In this document: piece after piece, positions 27,674 to 36,227 of the stretch
How positions within the stretch are numbered: the stretch's first letter is position 1
Layout of the letters: every line of letters starts with the position of its first letter
Assembly (NCBI GenBank): GCA_019456185.1
Contig: VRUH01000020.1
Span: 1-47,777, forward strand
Source of the DNA: Candidatus Glassbacteria bacterium
GTDB lineage: Bacteria > Gemmatimonadota > Glassbacteria > GWA2-58-10
Direction of reading: 5' to 3'
DNA: 47,777 bases
Translations under genes and position numbers: made by a program
Notes under the pieces: model-generated
What the model was told of the DNA's origin: nothing
What the model saw: the letters and a program-made list of their open reading frames with translations, nothing else
The model's database searches: none

Positions 27674-28272
27674 CAGTCTGATCTCCTGTAACGTTCGATC
27701 ATGTTGAACCCGGCCAGCAGCAGCCCGTAGGCGATAAATCCGCCCGGCGGCAGGATGAACAGCAGCACGGGACGGAAGCCCTCGGGAGTGACCGGTATGC
27801 CGCCAAGCGCCCCGCTGCCCAGAATCTCGCGCACGCCGCCGAGGACCATCAGCGCTATCGTGAACCCGATTCCCATCCCGAGAGCGTCGAGAATCGAGTG
27901 GCCGATTCCGTTCCTGCTGGCGAACGCCTCGCTGCGTCCCAGGATAATGCAGTTGACCACGATCAACGGGATAAAGATGCCCAGGGCCCTGTGAAGCTCG
28001 GGAGTGTAACCGTGCATCAGCAGGTCCACCACGGTGACGAAACTGGCGATTATGACGATAAAGGCCGGAATCCTGATCTTGCCGGGTATCGCCTTGCGGA
28101 AAATCGAGACCACCAGGTTGGAACCCAACAGGACAAACAAGGTCGCCAGCCCCATGCCCAGGCCGTTGACCAGCGAGGTGGTGACCGCCAGGGCGGGACA
28201 CAGCCCGAGCAGCAGCCGGAACAGCGGCACTTCTTCCCAAAGTCCGCGGATGAATACTTTCCAGGCTGACAA
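27673..28272 (-). CDS. rnfE: Rnf electron transport complex subunit RnfE
   Basis: The integral membrane partner of RnfA, similar in fold. The 199 residues contain the signature PLFRLLLGLCPALAVTTSLVNGLGMG near 16-41 and ALGIFIPLIVVNCIILGRSEAFAS, with the paired cysteines of the RnfA/RnfE family. The start is TTG at 28272, with GGAGG 8 bases upstream. A one-base overlap (TGATG) couples it to rnfA. It is not NqrD because the operon is of Rnf type (rnfC with ferredoxin-type clusters). Confidence 0.94.
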   Translation of the reverse strand: MSAWKVFIRGLWEEVPLFRLLLGLCPALAVTTSLVNGLGMGLATLFVLLGSNLVVSIFRKAIPGKIRIPAFIVIIASFVTVVDLLMHGYTPELHRALGIFIPLIVVNCIILGRSEAFASRNGIGHSILDALGMGIGFTIALMVLGGVREILGSGALGGIPVTPEGFRPVLLFILPPGGFIAYGLLLAGFNMIERYRRSD

Positions 28273-28294
28273 AACCGTACCCTCCTGCGAAGAT

Positions 28295-28864
28295 CTAGTT
28301 GATTACCTGATCCAGTTTACGGACAGTTTCGCGCACGCTCTGGCTGACCGCCCGCGAACTGATCGTGGCCCCGGTGATCGCCTCGATTCCGTCGGGACCG
28401 CCGCCGCGCACCAGTTGAAGGGCCGTTTCCTTTTTGCCGCGGAACTGGTCCTGGAACCAGGGCTCGTCCTCTCCCCGGCGCACTTCCTCGATCCGGGTGC
28501 CCAGACCGGGAGTCTCCAGCTGGCTGGCCACCTTGATTCCGGTGATCGTAAGCTCCCCGTCCACGCCCACCATCGTGCGGATCGTGCTGGAATACCCCTT
28601 GCCCAGCGCCAGGGCTACATAGCCCACCGGCTCGCCGCCGGTCGAATCTCCGGGGTAGCCGCGGTAGTAGATAAACCCGTCGGAGGTAGTATCCGGCTCG
28701 AAGACGGTCGCGGCCGGCAGGGCCGTCTTCATGGCGTTCAGCTCGCGCAGGCGCTCCACCTCTGCAATCCTGTCGCGAGTCATCAGGTAGACCCTGCTCA
28801 AAGCGCCAGCGGCCACAACAGTGATCAGCGTCAGCGAACCGGCCAGTTTAAGAATATCCCACAC
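28295..28864 (-). CDS. rnfG: Rnf electron transport complex subunit RnfG
   Basis: A membrane-anchored subunit with a covalently bound FMN facing outward. From GTG 28864 it has 189 residues: a transmembrane helix at about 7-27 and an FMN-binding domain. The flavinylation motif is TGATISS, with T167 as the expected attachment residue. GGAGG lies 8 bases before the GTG and the rnfD stop ends 1 base upstream, so the longer reading to 28906 is unlikely. Flavin transferase (ApbE) would be required; no such gene is in the window. Confidence 0.92.
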   Translation of the reverse strand: MWDILKLAGSLTLITVVAAGALSRVYLMTRDRIAEVERLRELNAMKTALPAATVFEPDTTSDGFIYYRGYPGDSTGGEPVGYVALALGKGYSSTIRTMVGVDGELTITGIKVASQLETPGLGTRIEEVRRGEDEPWFQDQFRGKKETALQLVRGGGPDGIEAITGATISSRAVSQSVRETVRKLDQVIN

Positions 28865-28865
28865 C

Positions 28866-29915
28866 TCAACTGCCTCCGTAAATCTTCGGTCTGGTGTACG
28901 AGTCAATCAGCGGCGTGGCGGTGTTCATCAGCAGGATAGCGTAGCTTACACCCTCCGGGTAACCGCCCTTGATTCTGATAAGCATTGTCAGCACGCCGCA
29001 GCCGAGTGCGAAGATCCACTTGCCCTTGCGGGTCACCGGCGTGGTGACCATGTCCGTGGCCATGAAAAACGCCCCCAGGATCAGCCCGCCGCTGAACACG
29101 TGAACGGCCGCGTTACCGGTAAAATAGCCCTCGGGGCCGGCGAAAACCCAGGCCAGCACGGCCACAGAACCGATATAGCCCAGCGGCACCCGCCAGTCGA
29201 TATAACCCCTGATCAGCAGATAGATCGCACCGATCAGCAGCAGCGCCACGCTCGTCTCGCCGATAACGCCCCCTACCCTGCCCCAGAACAGACTGAGCAC
29301 GTAATCCAGCCCCTGCATCTGCTCCAGGGCGCCGCGCACCGCTTCGAGCTGCGCCCGGGTGGCCTCTTCCGGCTTGTCGAGCAGCGGAGATATCACGTTC
29401 TTGATAAACTGCAACGGTGTCGACTGGCTGATCGAGTCCAGCTGAAGGCCACTGAGCGTACCGTCGCGGGGAGCGGGGAAATCGGTACTGGAAATCATGC
29501 TCGTCGGCCAGCTCGCCAGCAGGAACGCCCGGGCGGCCAGCGCGGGGTTCCAGATATTGTAACCCAGCCCGCCGAAGAGCTCCTTGACCACCACTATCGC
29601 GAACGCGCTGCCCACGATCGCCATCCACCACGGCACGTTGGCCGGCAGGTTGAACGCCAGCAGTACTCCGGTAACTGCGGCGGAAAAATCGTTGATCTTG
29701 ACCGGTACGCCGCGAACTTTCTGGCACAGGGCCTCGACCCCAACCGCGCTGCCGGCCGCCAGGGCGATCAGCATCGCGGCGTGCAAACCGAAAAAGTAGA
29801 CCGCACCGGCCGCGGCGGGCACCAGCGACAGCACCACCGCGACCATAATCCGGGGAATCGATTCAGCGGTATAGATATGCGGAGAACTGGATACTTTGAG
29901 ATTGATTTCTGCCAT
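28866..29915 (-). CDS. rnfD: Rnf electron transport complex subunit RnfD
   Basis: A polytopic membrane subunit, 349 residues with about nine or ten hydrophobic helices, that also carries covalent FMN. The attachment threonine is probably T166 in SISQSTPLQF, matching the S-x-T-P-L pattern of the family. Other conserved parts: NDFSAAVTGVLLAFNLP, GGLGYNIWNPALAARAFLL, and HVFSGGLILGAFFMATDMVTTP. A region of about 25 residues around 180-205 is an insertion relative to the short form I recall. It lies 5 bases after rnfC and directly before rnfG. Confidence 0.93.
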   Translation of the reverse strand: MAEINLKVSSSPHIYTAESIPRIMVAVVLSLVPAAAGAVYFFGLHAAMLIALAAGSAVGVEALCQKVRGVPVKINDFSAAVTGVLLAFNLPANVPWWMAIVGSAFAIVVVKELFGGLGYNIWNPALAARAFLLASWPTSMISSTDFPAPRDGTLSGLQLDSISQSTPLQFIKNVISPLLDKPEEATRAQLEAVRGALEQMQGLDYVLSLFWGRVGGVIGETSVALLLIGAIYLLIRGYIDWRVPLGYIGSVAVLAWVFAGPEGYFTGNAAVHVFSGGLILGAFFMATDMVTTPVTRKGKWIFALGCGVLTMLIRIKGGYPEGVSYAILLMNTATPLIDSYTRPKIYGGS

Positions 29916-29920
29916 CGCGG

Positions 29921-31255
29921 TTACTTTTTGTCCTTTTTCTGCTTGTCTTCGCTCATAACCGTGTACTTGCCGAACCTGATCAACTGGACCAGGTTACGGC
30001 CCGCCGGGCAGGTGTAGCTGCAGGAGCCGCATTCGATACAGTCCATGACGTGGTACTCGCGGCACTTGTCCCAGCGCTCGTTCTCGGCGAACAGAGCCAG
30101 TTCGCAAGGCACCAGCCGCACCGGACAGGTGTCCACGCAGCGGCCGCAGCGGATACAGGGTTCGTGCACCGGCACCGGCACCGGGTGCTCCATCAGGACC
30201 AGGCCGTTGGTGCCTTTCAGCACGGGGACATCCAGCCCCGGCAGCGCCAGACCCATCAGCGGGCCGCCCATGATCACCTTGCCGAGATTCTCCGGGATTT
30301 CCCCCTCTACCTGGGTCAGGACCTCCTCCACCGGAGTGCCGATCCGCACGAGGTAGTTGCCGGGATTGCCGGACGCGCCGGCGACTGTCACTACCTTGTC
30401 CAGCAGCGGGCGGCCCTTGGTGACCGCATCGAAAACCGACAGGATCGTGCTCACATTCTGGATCAAGCAGCCCACATCCATCGGCAGTCCGCCGCTGGGC
30501 ACGTGACGGCCGGTGAGCGCCTCCACGAGCTGTTTCTCGCCGCCCTGGGGGTACTTGGTCCGCAGCGGGGCCACCGCTATGTCCTGTTCGCCGGCGAGCA
30601 GGGAGTCGAGCTTTTCGAGCGCCGCAGGCTTGTTATCCTCGACAGCCACCAGCGTGCGCTCGCAGCCCAGAATTTTGATCAGGATTTTTATACCCTCGAT
30701 CAGCTCCCCGGCCCGCTCCATCATCTGACGGTAGTCCGCGTTGAGGAACGGCTCGCACTCGGCACCGTTGACCAGGAACGTGTCGATAGTCTTGTCCGCA
30801 GGAGGGGACAGCTTGACATGGGTCGGGAACGCCGCGCCGCCGAGACCGACGATCCCCGCCTCCCGGATCAGCTTTTTCAGCTCATCGGAGTCCAGGCCCC
30901 GCCAGTCGCGTTCGCACAGCACGCCATCGGCCCACGTGTCCTCGCCGTCGCTTTCGATTACGACCGCTTCCATCGCCAGGCCGGCCGGGTGCATGTAGCT
31001 GCCCACGTCCTTGACCGTGCCGCTGAGGGTGGCGTGCAGCGGCACGCTGACGAAGCCGGTGGCCCTGGCCACGATATCGCCGAGGCTGACCTCGTCGCCC
31101 TTGGCGACAACACACTCCAGCGGCGCGCCGATGTGCTGCTGCAGCGGCAGGATCACCCGCGAGGGCAGTTGCAGCGTTTCGATCTGTTTGTCTCTGGTGG
31201 CTTCCTTGGAATCCGGGGGATGGACTCCGCCCGGAAAAGTGGCTTGCTTGAGCAT
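29921..31255 (-). CDS. rnfC: Rnf electron transport complex subunit RnfC
   Basis: A cytoplasm-facing subunit with an NADH/FMN-binding domain and two ferredoxin-like [4Fe-4S] clusters. From the ATG at 31255 it is 444 residues. Seen: FPGGVHPPDSKE at the start, GLGGAAFPTHVK and the NGAECEPFLNADYR nucleotide region, then CIRCGRCVDTCP and CIECGSCSYTCPAG near the C terminus. ATG 31294 would add 13 residues but has no ribosome site. The short tail (SEDKQKKDKK) lacks the long repeats of E. coli RsxC. 25 bases separate it from nrdR, in the same direction. Confidence 0.93.
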   Translation of the reverse strand: MLKQATFPGGVHPPDSKEATRDKQIETLQLPSRVILPLQQHIGAPLECVVAKGDEVSLGDIVARATGFVSVPLHATLSGTVKDVGSYMHPAGLAMEAVVIESDGEDTWADGVLCERDWRGLDSDELKKLIREAGIVGLGGAAFPTHVKLSPPADKTIDTFLVNGAECEPFLNADYRQMMERAGELIEGIKILIKILGCERTLVAVEDNKPAALEKLDSLLAGEQDIAVAPLRTKYPQGGEKQLVEALTGRHVPSGGLPMDVGCLIQNVSTILSVFDAVTKGRPLLDKVVTVAGASGNPGNYLVRIGTPVEEVLTQVEGEIPENLGKVIMGGPLMGLALPGLDVPVLKGTNGLVLMEHPVPVPVHEPCIRCGRCVDTCPVRLVPCELALFAENERWDKCREYHVMDCIECGSCSYTCPAGRNLVQLIRFGKYTVMSEDKQKKDKK

Positions 31256-31280
31256 CAGGTACGATTTCTTCCCTTTATCG

Positions 31281-31748
31281 TTAATCAGCGTCATCGCCGG
31301 CGGGGTCCAGCTCTTTGATCCGTTTCTCGAATTCGCTGACCGCCTCGAACCTGTAGTAGACCGACGCGAACCGGACATACGCAACCGGGTCGAGCGCCTT
31401 GAGATTCCTGATCACAAATTCGCCCAGCCTGCTGCTGGGGACTTCGCTGGTGTTGAGCTTGTCGATCTGTTTCTCCACAGCCAGCACCAGACTGTCGATT
31501 TCATCCATCCGGACCGGGCGTTTCTTGCAGGCGGTGATCAGTCCCATCTTGAGTTTTTCCCGGTTATAAGGTTCCCGCCGCCCATCGTTCTTGATCACCA
31601 TCAGCGGGATTTTTTCGATATACTCGTAAGTGGTGAAACGCCGCTTGCAGTCCTCGCACTCCCTCCGGCGGCGGATCAGCGATCCGTCCTTGACCGAGCG
31701 CGAATCCACCACCCGGCTGTCCGAATTATTGCAAAAGGGGCATTTCAT
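31281..31748 (-). CDS. nrdR: Transcriptional repressor NrdR
   Basis: Represses ribonucleotide reductase genes by sensing ATP and dATP. The 155-residue length is typical. The zinc ribbon is complete (C3, C6, C31, C34 in MKCPFC and ECEDC) with the RRRRECEDCKRRFTTYE arm, and the ATP-cone domain follows (VIKNDGRREPYNREKLKMGL). It sits between cpoB (6 bases upstream) and rnfC, so it is probably co-transcribed with envelope and energy genes. No nrd genes or NrdR boxes were identified in the window. Confidence 0.97.
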   Translation of the reverse strand: MKCPFCNNSDSRVVDSRSVKDGSLIRRRRECEDCKRRFTTYEYIEKIPLMVIKNDGRREPYNREKLKMGLITACKKRPVRMDEIDSLVLAVEKQIDKLNTSEVPSSRLGEFVIRNLKALDPVAYVRFASVYYRFEAVSEFEKRIKELDPAGDDAD

Positions 31749-31754
31749 ATCAAG

Positions 31755-32543
31755 CTACTGGTTCAATCTGGCGCGGGCCAGTTCGGCGGCGTTAGATTCG
31801 GGAAACTTCTGGATCACGTGCTGAAAGTACGTTTCTCCCCGCGGGACGTCGCCGAGCTTGATCAGGCTGTCGCCGATCTTGAAGAGCGCGTCAGGGGTAA
31901 GCTGCGAGTCGGGATACCTGTCGACAATCGACTTATAGCTGGATATCGCTTCCTCAACTTTATTCAGGGCCTGATAGCAATTGCCCATGTACAGGTACGC
32001 CTGCGGAGCCAGCGGCATGTCGGGGTAGCGCTGGATGAAGTCCGAGAAACCCTCGATCGCCAACTGGTAGTTGGACGAAGTAAAATCCTTGTACGCAAGA
32101 TCGTACAGCTCCCGCGGGCCGGGCCCCTGCTGCTTCTGAGTCTCCTGCTGCGCGGCTCCCGGGGTCTGTTCGGGGGTTATCATGGTCCTGCCTGATAAAC
32201 GGCTGATTCGGCTTTCTGTATCATTCAATCTCTGTTCGGTCACCGAAAGCCGCTCGGAAAGCTGCCGGACATCGGCCTCGAAACCTGCGCTGAAACGGTC
32301 CAGACTTTCCACGCGCTGGCGGATCAGGCTGTCGAGCGCGGTAAGCTGATGCTGCAGCTGGCGCTGATCCTGCTTGATACTGAAAACCTCGGAGCGCAGC
32401 AGCTGGATCTGCTCCGCACCCGCGCCGCCGCACCCTCCCGCGGCCAGGGCCGCGACTAAGAGCGCTCCGGTCACAAGCGTACGGATTGCACGCGCACTGA
32501 GTGCGTAATAATAGTTCTCGAACATGATATTCTTTGATTGCAT
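31755..32543 (-). CDS. cpoB: CpoB/YbgF-like Tol-Pal accessory lipoprotein
   Basis: The 262 residues begin with a signal segment and a lipobox (LAAGGC, cysteine about 38), so unlike E. coli CpoB it looks lipid-anchored. A coiled coil spans about 43-115 and three TPR-like repeats (for example NYQLAIEGFSDFIQRYPDMPLAPQAYLYMGNCY) fill 145-262. In known bacteria CpoB links Tol activity to peptidoglycan synthesis at division. The last gene of the tol-pal set, it is followed by nrdR after 6 bases. The ATG at 32543 has GGAG upstream; a second ATG at 32525 is possible. Confidence 0.88.
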   Translation of the reverse strand: MQSKNIMFENYYYALSARAIRTLVTGALLVAALAAGGCGGAGAEQIQLLRSEVFSIKQDQRQLQHQLTALDSLIRQRVESLDRFSAGFEADVRQLSERLSVTEQRLNDTESRISRLSGRTMITPEQTPGAAQQETQKQQGPGPRELYDLAYKDFTSSNYQLAIEGFSDFIQRYPDMPLAPQAYLYMGNCYQALNKVEEAISSYKSIVDRYPDSQLTPDALFKIGDSLIKLGDVPRGETYFQHVIQKFPESNAAELARARLNQ

Positions 32544-32568
32544 TGGTCTCCAGCCCCCTCTAACGCAA

Positions 32569-32695
32569 TTTGGGCGCCGGCGAGCAGGCGCCCAAAGAGG
32601 CTGAATCGGGTTGACCGGCGGAGTGCGGGTGTTATTCTCCGCGGCCCGGTTGGGGATAAGCTTCGGCGGCCGCCTCCGAGGTGGGGACGGCCGCC
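32569..32695. repeat. Two strong hairpins between pal and cpoB
   Basis: The 185-base gap contains a perfect 10-bp stem (TTTGGGCGCC / GGCGCCCAAA, 32569-32596, 8-base loop) and a perfect 8-bp stem (GGCGGCCG / CGGCCGCC, 32665-32695, 15-base loop). Neither is followed by T residues on the minus strand. They may stabilise the pal mRNA, like REP elements in other operons. Confidence 0.5.
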
Positions 32696-32728
32696 TTGGC
32701 TCGAATATCGTCTTACTGAGGCTAAGCC

Positions 32729-33253
32729 TTAATTGGCCATGAACTCATCGCGCCTGTTCTTGGACCAGGCGGCTTCGTTATGGCCTTCCATCGCGGGCTT
32801 TTCCTCGCCCCAGCTCTTGGTATCAATCCTGCTGCCGCTGATCCCGGCGTCCATGATAAACTTCTTGGCCGCATTGGCCCTGCGCTCACCGAGGGCCAGG
32901 TTGTAAGCCGCAGTACCGCGCTCGTCGCAGTGCCCGCTGATCGTGATTCTGATCTCGGAGAACTCTTTCATCTTCTCGACGACGCCGTAGAGGACGGAGC
33001 GGTATTCGTCCCTGATAGCACTCTTGTCATAATCGAAATAGATCGTGCCCTGGTTGACTTCGCTCTTGGCGCGGGCCAGAGCCTCGGCGTGCATGCGAGC
33101 TTTGATAGCCGAGCTGTCCACCTTGACCTCGGGCTTCTTCTCGACAACCGGAGGCGGAGGCGGGGGCGGGGGCGGAGCTTCTTTTTTATGGCACCCGATC
33201 GCCATGGAAAGAAAAATGGCCGCCAATGGGAGAACGAGATACTTCTTATTCAC
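32729..33253 (-). CDS. pal: Peptidoglycan-associated lipoprotein Pal
   Basis: An outer-membrane lipoprotein that holds peptidoglycan through an OmpA-like domain and binds TolB. From GTG 33253, preceded by GGGGGTG, it is 174 residues. The lipobox is AIGC (C21), followed by a run of nine prolines and a linker, then the OmpA_C domain with YFDYDKSAI, ITISGHCDERGTAAYNLALGERRANAAKKFI and the C-terminal SWGEEKP. It lies between tolB and cpoB as usual, but has its own strong promoter. Confidence 0.96.
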   Translation of the reverse strand: MNKKYLVLPLAAIFLSMAIGCHKKEAPPPPPPPPPVVEKKPEVKVDSSAIKARMHAEALARAKSEVNQGTIYFDYDKSAIRDEYRSVLYGVVEKMKEFSEIRITISGHCDERGTAAYNLALGERRANAAKKFIMDAGISGSRIDTKSWGEEKPAMEGHNEAAWSKNRRDEFMAN

Positions 33254-33374
33254 AGAAACACCCCCGGATCTGAGGTTATCGCTGAAAGACTGAAGCGAAA
33301 TTGTCAAGAATGAGTATTCGGAGTTTCAAATTCGCAGGCCAGAAACGCCAAAACAGCCGTTATTCGTACGTATG

Positions 33375-33402
33375 ATTATACAATAATATCGGGCTATGTC
33401 AA
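33375..33402 (-). promoter_or_regulatory. Consensus promoter for pal
   Basis: On the minus strand TTGACA (33397-33402), a 16-base spacer and TATAAT (33375-33380), both hexamers perfect. The start would be about 33368, giving a 115-base leader to pal. It lies in the gap after tolB, so pal and downstream genes can be expressed apart from tolQRAB. Confidence 0.85.
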
Positions 33403-33488
33403 GATAAAAAAGGATTTAATCCACGACCCGCGCGCTATCAGTGAAACCCCCGTTTTCCCCCTTGTTATCGGTTCGGCGCCGAAAGAAA

Positions 33489-34877
33489 TCACCTGTCGAG
33501 ATACGGTGACCAGCTGGCCTCCTTGCCCGGGGTCCACGAGGAGTGCAGCGGCCGCTGGGAGTTGCCGTCCCAGTCCATCGTGTAAATCTCGAACCGCCCT
33601 CTGCCGCCGCGGCGATTGCTGGTGAAAACGATATGCAGTCCGTCCGGGCTCCAGGTGGCGTCGCGGTTCTCGCCCTGGGTCGTGAGCTGGATGAAATTGT
33701 CGCCGTTGGTATCAATGATCGCTATCTGGAATATACCGTTGATCTCGCTGGTGACAAGGATTTTATCCCCATAGGGCAGCGGCCGCCAGCGTGGCGTAGT
33801 GTTGCGGCTCTCGAACGTCAGCCGGCGCACGTTGAGCCCGTCGGCGCCCATCAGGTAGATATGCGGGTTGCCGGCCCGGGTGCTGTTGAACGCCAGTTCC
33901 TCGCCGTTGGGGCTCCAGGTCGGGTCAAAATCATCGGCGTAGCTGAACGTCAGCCGGTTGGGCCTGGTTTCGCCGGGACGGAGGAAATAGATCTCCTGGT
34001 TGCCGCTGACCCCGCTCGAGAACGCCAGGAAGCCGTTGCGCTCGCACCAGTTGGCCACCATGTCCACCCCGATGGCCGCGTGCAGCAGATTAACCTCGCC
34101 CCCGGCAAGGTTAACAACGTAAAGGTCGGGATCGGTCACTATGTTTTTGAACGCGGTAAACGCCAGCCGCACCCCGTCGGGGCTCCACGACGGGAGCTTG
34201 ACAATCGTGTTCTCGTTGGTGATTCGCGATGCGTTATAGCCGTCGTAGTCGGAGGTGTAGATTTCGGTGACATTATCCGGGTGGTCGCGGACGAAAGCGA
34301 TCCGGGTGCTGGCCACTCCGCGCTCTCCGGTGACATTCAGCACCACGTCGTCGCTGATCCGGTGGGCCGCCAGCCGCCGGTTGGCGAAATCGACCGTGTA
34401 GTTCTTGAGAAACACCAGGTCCCCGAGTCCCAGGTCGTAGACCCTGATCTCGACCACCGGCCGACCGCCCAGCTCGAAAAAAGTACCCGCCACCAGGTAC
34501 TCGGCCCCAGTGGCCCTCCAGCCGCGAAAATCCACCGCGCCCTTGGCGCTGGCCAGCGCGGCGATAGTCAGCTCATCGAAACTGTTGTTGACCAGCTCGA
34601 AACGCAGACTGAAATCCAGATCGGAGATGACGATCTCGCGGATACGGCGCACCGCCTCCTGGCTGTCGGCCAGAGCGGCGCTGGCGGCGGGCATGGCGGC
34701 CACAGCCACTTTGTAGCGGTGGATCCGGCTGGTGGTGATCCGCATGTAGATCTCGCCCTCGGGCAGGGAAGACGAGGACGGGGGAGCCTGTGCCAGCAGG
34801 GAAGCAGCCAGGGAAGCAAAAATCAAGAGCAGAAAAGAAAAAAAAATGTGCCTGTTTATCAAACCGATTCCACTCAT
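33489..34877 (-). CDS. tolB: Tol-Pal system beta-propeller protein TolB
   Basis: A periplasmic protein that bridges Pal and the TolA energy system. The 462 residues have a signal peptide (about 1-30), a TolB N-terminal alpha/beta domain and a six-blade propeller. WSPDG/WSPNG blade motifs recur (PSWSPDGVRLAFTAF, PTWSPNGEELAFNS, ATWSPDGLHIVFTS). The ATG at 34877 overlaps the tolA stop by one base (TAATG), so the two are coupled. The C terminus (EASWSPYLDR) is normal. Confidence 0.95.
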   Translation of the reverse strand: MSGIGLINRHIFFSFLLLIFASLAASLLAQAPPSSSSLPEGEIYMRITTSRIHRYKVAVAAMPAASAALADSQEAVRRIREIVISDLDFSLRFELVNNSFDELTIAALASAKGAVDFRGWRATGAEYLVAGTFFELGGRPVVEIRVYDLGLGDLVFLKNYTVDFANRRLAAHRISDDVVLNVTGERGVASTRIAFVRDHPDNVTEIYTSDYDGYNASRITNENTIVKLPSWSPDGVRLAFTAFKNIVTDPDLYVVNLAGGEVNLLHAAIGVDMVANWCERNGFLAFSSGVSGNQEIYFLRPGETRPNRLTFSYADDFDPTWSPNGEELAFNSTRAGNPHIYLMGADGLNVRRLTFESRNTTPRWRPLPYGDKILVTSEINGIFQIAIIDTNGDNFIQLTTQGENRDATWSPDGLHIVFTSNRRGGRGRFEIYTMDWDGNSQRPLHSSWTPGKEASWSPYLDR

Positions 34878-35479
34878 TAGCTCTCGAATTCAATGTGAAG
34901 TGTCAGCCTTGATTCCTTGTAGTCGGGAGGCAATTGTGGAAAACTACTTGAATTAATCACAGCACGGAGTGCTGCACGGTCAAATGCCGGCTCACCGCTG
35001 GATTTCTCTACACGCGCATCAGTCACTTGTCCGTTGCGCTGGATACAAAAGTAAATTGTGCCTAACGCTTCACCAGAGTAAGGATTACGCCAATTCCGCT
35101 CTATCTTGTCCTTCACCAGCCGCAAGTACCACAAGAACTCGAACTGCTCGTCGCTGCGCATCCCGCTCAGGTTCTGGTCGGGCCGCTTCTGCTGGATAAC
35201 TCTCCGTTCGGTCTGCTGAGCTTTGGGCTGGGCCTCTTTCTGCTTGGGCTTGAGCTTCTTTTTCTGCTCCGGCGGCGGCGGGATTGTCTCCACGTCCACT
35301 TCCGGGACAGTTTCCTCCACCGGCGCGGCCTGCACCTGGGGCATGCTGACCAACTGCACCCGGTAGACCTGCGGCACGGCGAAAGTAATCGCCCGTTCCC
35401 AGCCGTAATAATAGAGGAACAGCAGCAGACCCACGTGGGTGACTATCGAGATGGTAAACGCTTTACGCATCGGCCGCAC
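34877..35479 (-). CDS. tolA: TolA/TonB-family energy transducer
   Basis: An inner-membrane protein with a periplasmic arm that passes proton-motive force to the outer membrane. The 200 residues have a transmembrane helix at about 9-25, a proline- and lysine-rich linker (EETVPEVDVETIPPPPEQKKKLKPKQKE) and a TonB_C domain from about 110 (KIERNWRNPYSGEALGTIYFCIQRNGQVTDARVEKSSG). Position between tolR and tolB makes a TolA role more likely than TonB. It is much shorter than E. coli TolA (421). Start GTG 35479 or ATG 35470; no clear ribosome site. Confidence 0.85.
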   Translation of the reverse strand: MRPMRKAFTISIVTHVGLLLFLYYYGWERAITFAVPQVYRVQLVSMPQVQAAPVEETVPEVDVETIPPPPEQKKKLKPKQKEAQPKAQQTERRVIQQKRPDQNLSGMRSDEQFEFLWYLRLVKDKIERNWRNPYSGEALGTIYFCIQRNGQVTDARVEKSSGEPAFDRAALRAVINSSSFPQLPPDYKESRLTLHIEFES

Positions 35480-35546
35480 CCGCGGCTAAGTATTCATTCA
35501 ACCCGCTCCAACAGGGCTAATCAGCGAGGATGAAATCTCCCTCGGT

Positions 35547-35658
35547 CCCCCTTTTTCAAAGGGGGAAGCCCAACCACATCCCCCCGCGGGCGAACACGAG
35601 GTTCGCCCCGAGGGGAAATTTCCTAATCGGTTGCACTAATCCCCTCTGCCAAGAGGGG
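35547..35658. repeat. Cluster of inverted repeats between tolR and tolA
   Basis: Three perfect hairpins: CCCCCTTT TTC AAAGGGGG (35547-35565), GGGCGAAC ACGAG GTTCGCCC (35588-35608) and CCCCTCT GCCA AGAGGGG (35641-35658). They resemble the elements at 2784-2897 and fill most of the 234-base gap 35480-35713, splitting tolQR from tolAB. Confidence 0.65.
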
Positions 35659-35713
35659 TGACCCGCTTTGCCGGGGGACGGGGTGTGTAACCCGGTCAAA
35701 CACGAGGCCGCCC

Positions 35714-36145
35714 CTAGCGGCGTTCCCGCACCAGTCCGGTCACGCTGGGCTCGGCGACCATCCCGATCGACTCGAAACCGGCCGCACGGATCATGCCCAG
35801 CGCCATGATCACCTTGCGGTAGGCGATATCTTCGTCGGCGCGGATATAGACCGACTTGGACTTGAGATTGGTGTAGTACTCGGCCAGCTTGTCGGCCAGC
35901 TGCTCCTCGCTGACCGGCTCATCGTCGAGAAAAATCCCCTTGTCCTTGCTGATCGTGAGCACCAGGCCCGTGAACGTAAAACTCTGAGCGGTCTGGGTCT
36001 TGGGCAGCTCCACCTCGATTCCGCCCTGGAACAGGGGGGTGGAGATCATGAAGATGATCAGCAGGGTGAGAGTGACATCCACCAGGCTGGTGACATTGAT
36101 CTCGCCCATCAGGTCGTCGTCGTATTCTTTCGCGAATCTGGGCAT
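35714..36145 (-). CDS. tolR: TolR/ExbD-family proton-channel protein
   Basis: A single-pass inner-membrane protein that forms the proton path with TolQ. The 143 residues have a cytoplasmic start (MPRFAKEYDDDLMGEINVTSLVDV), a transmembrane helix at about 20-40 that begins with the functional aspartate (SLVDVTLTLLIIFMI), and a periplasmic ExbD/TolR domain (KSVYIRADEDIAYRKVIMALGMIRAAG). tolQ is 82 bases upstream. TolR rather than ExbD is inferred from the tolA-tolB-pal context. Confidence 0.92.
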   Translation of the reverse strand: MPRFAKEYDDDLMGEINVTSLVDVTLTLLIIFMISTPLFQGGIEVELPKTQTAQSFTFTGLVLTISKDKGIFLDDEPVSEEQLADKLAEYYTNLKSKSVYIRADEDIAYRKVIMALGMIRAAGFESIGMVAEPSVTGLVRERR

Positions 36146-36227
36146 GGCTTCCTGAATGTCCGGCTTATACGTTTAACCGACTGCGAATTAATTTCTTACG
36201 CGCTCAACTTTATTAAACCTGCACCGG

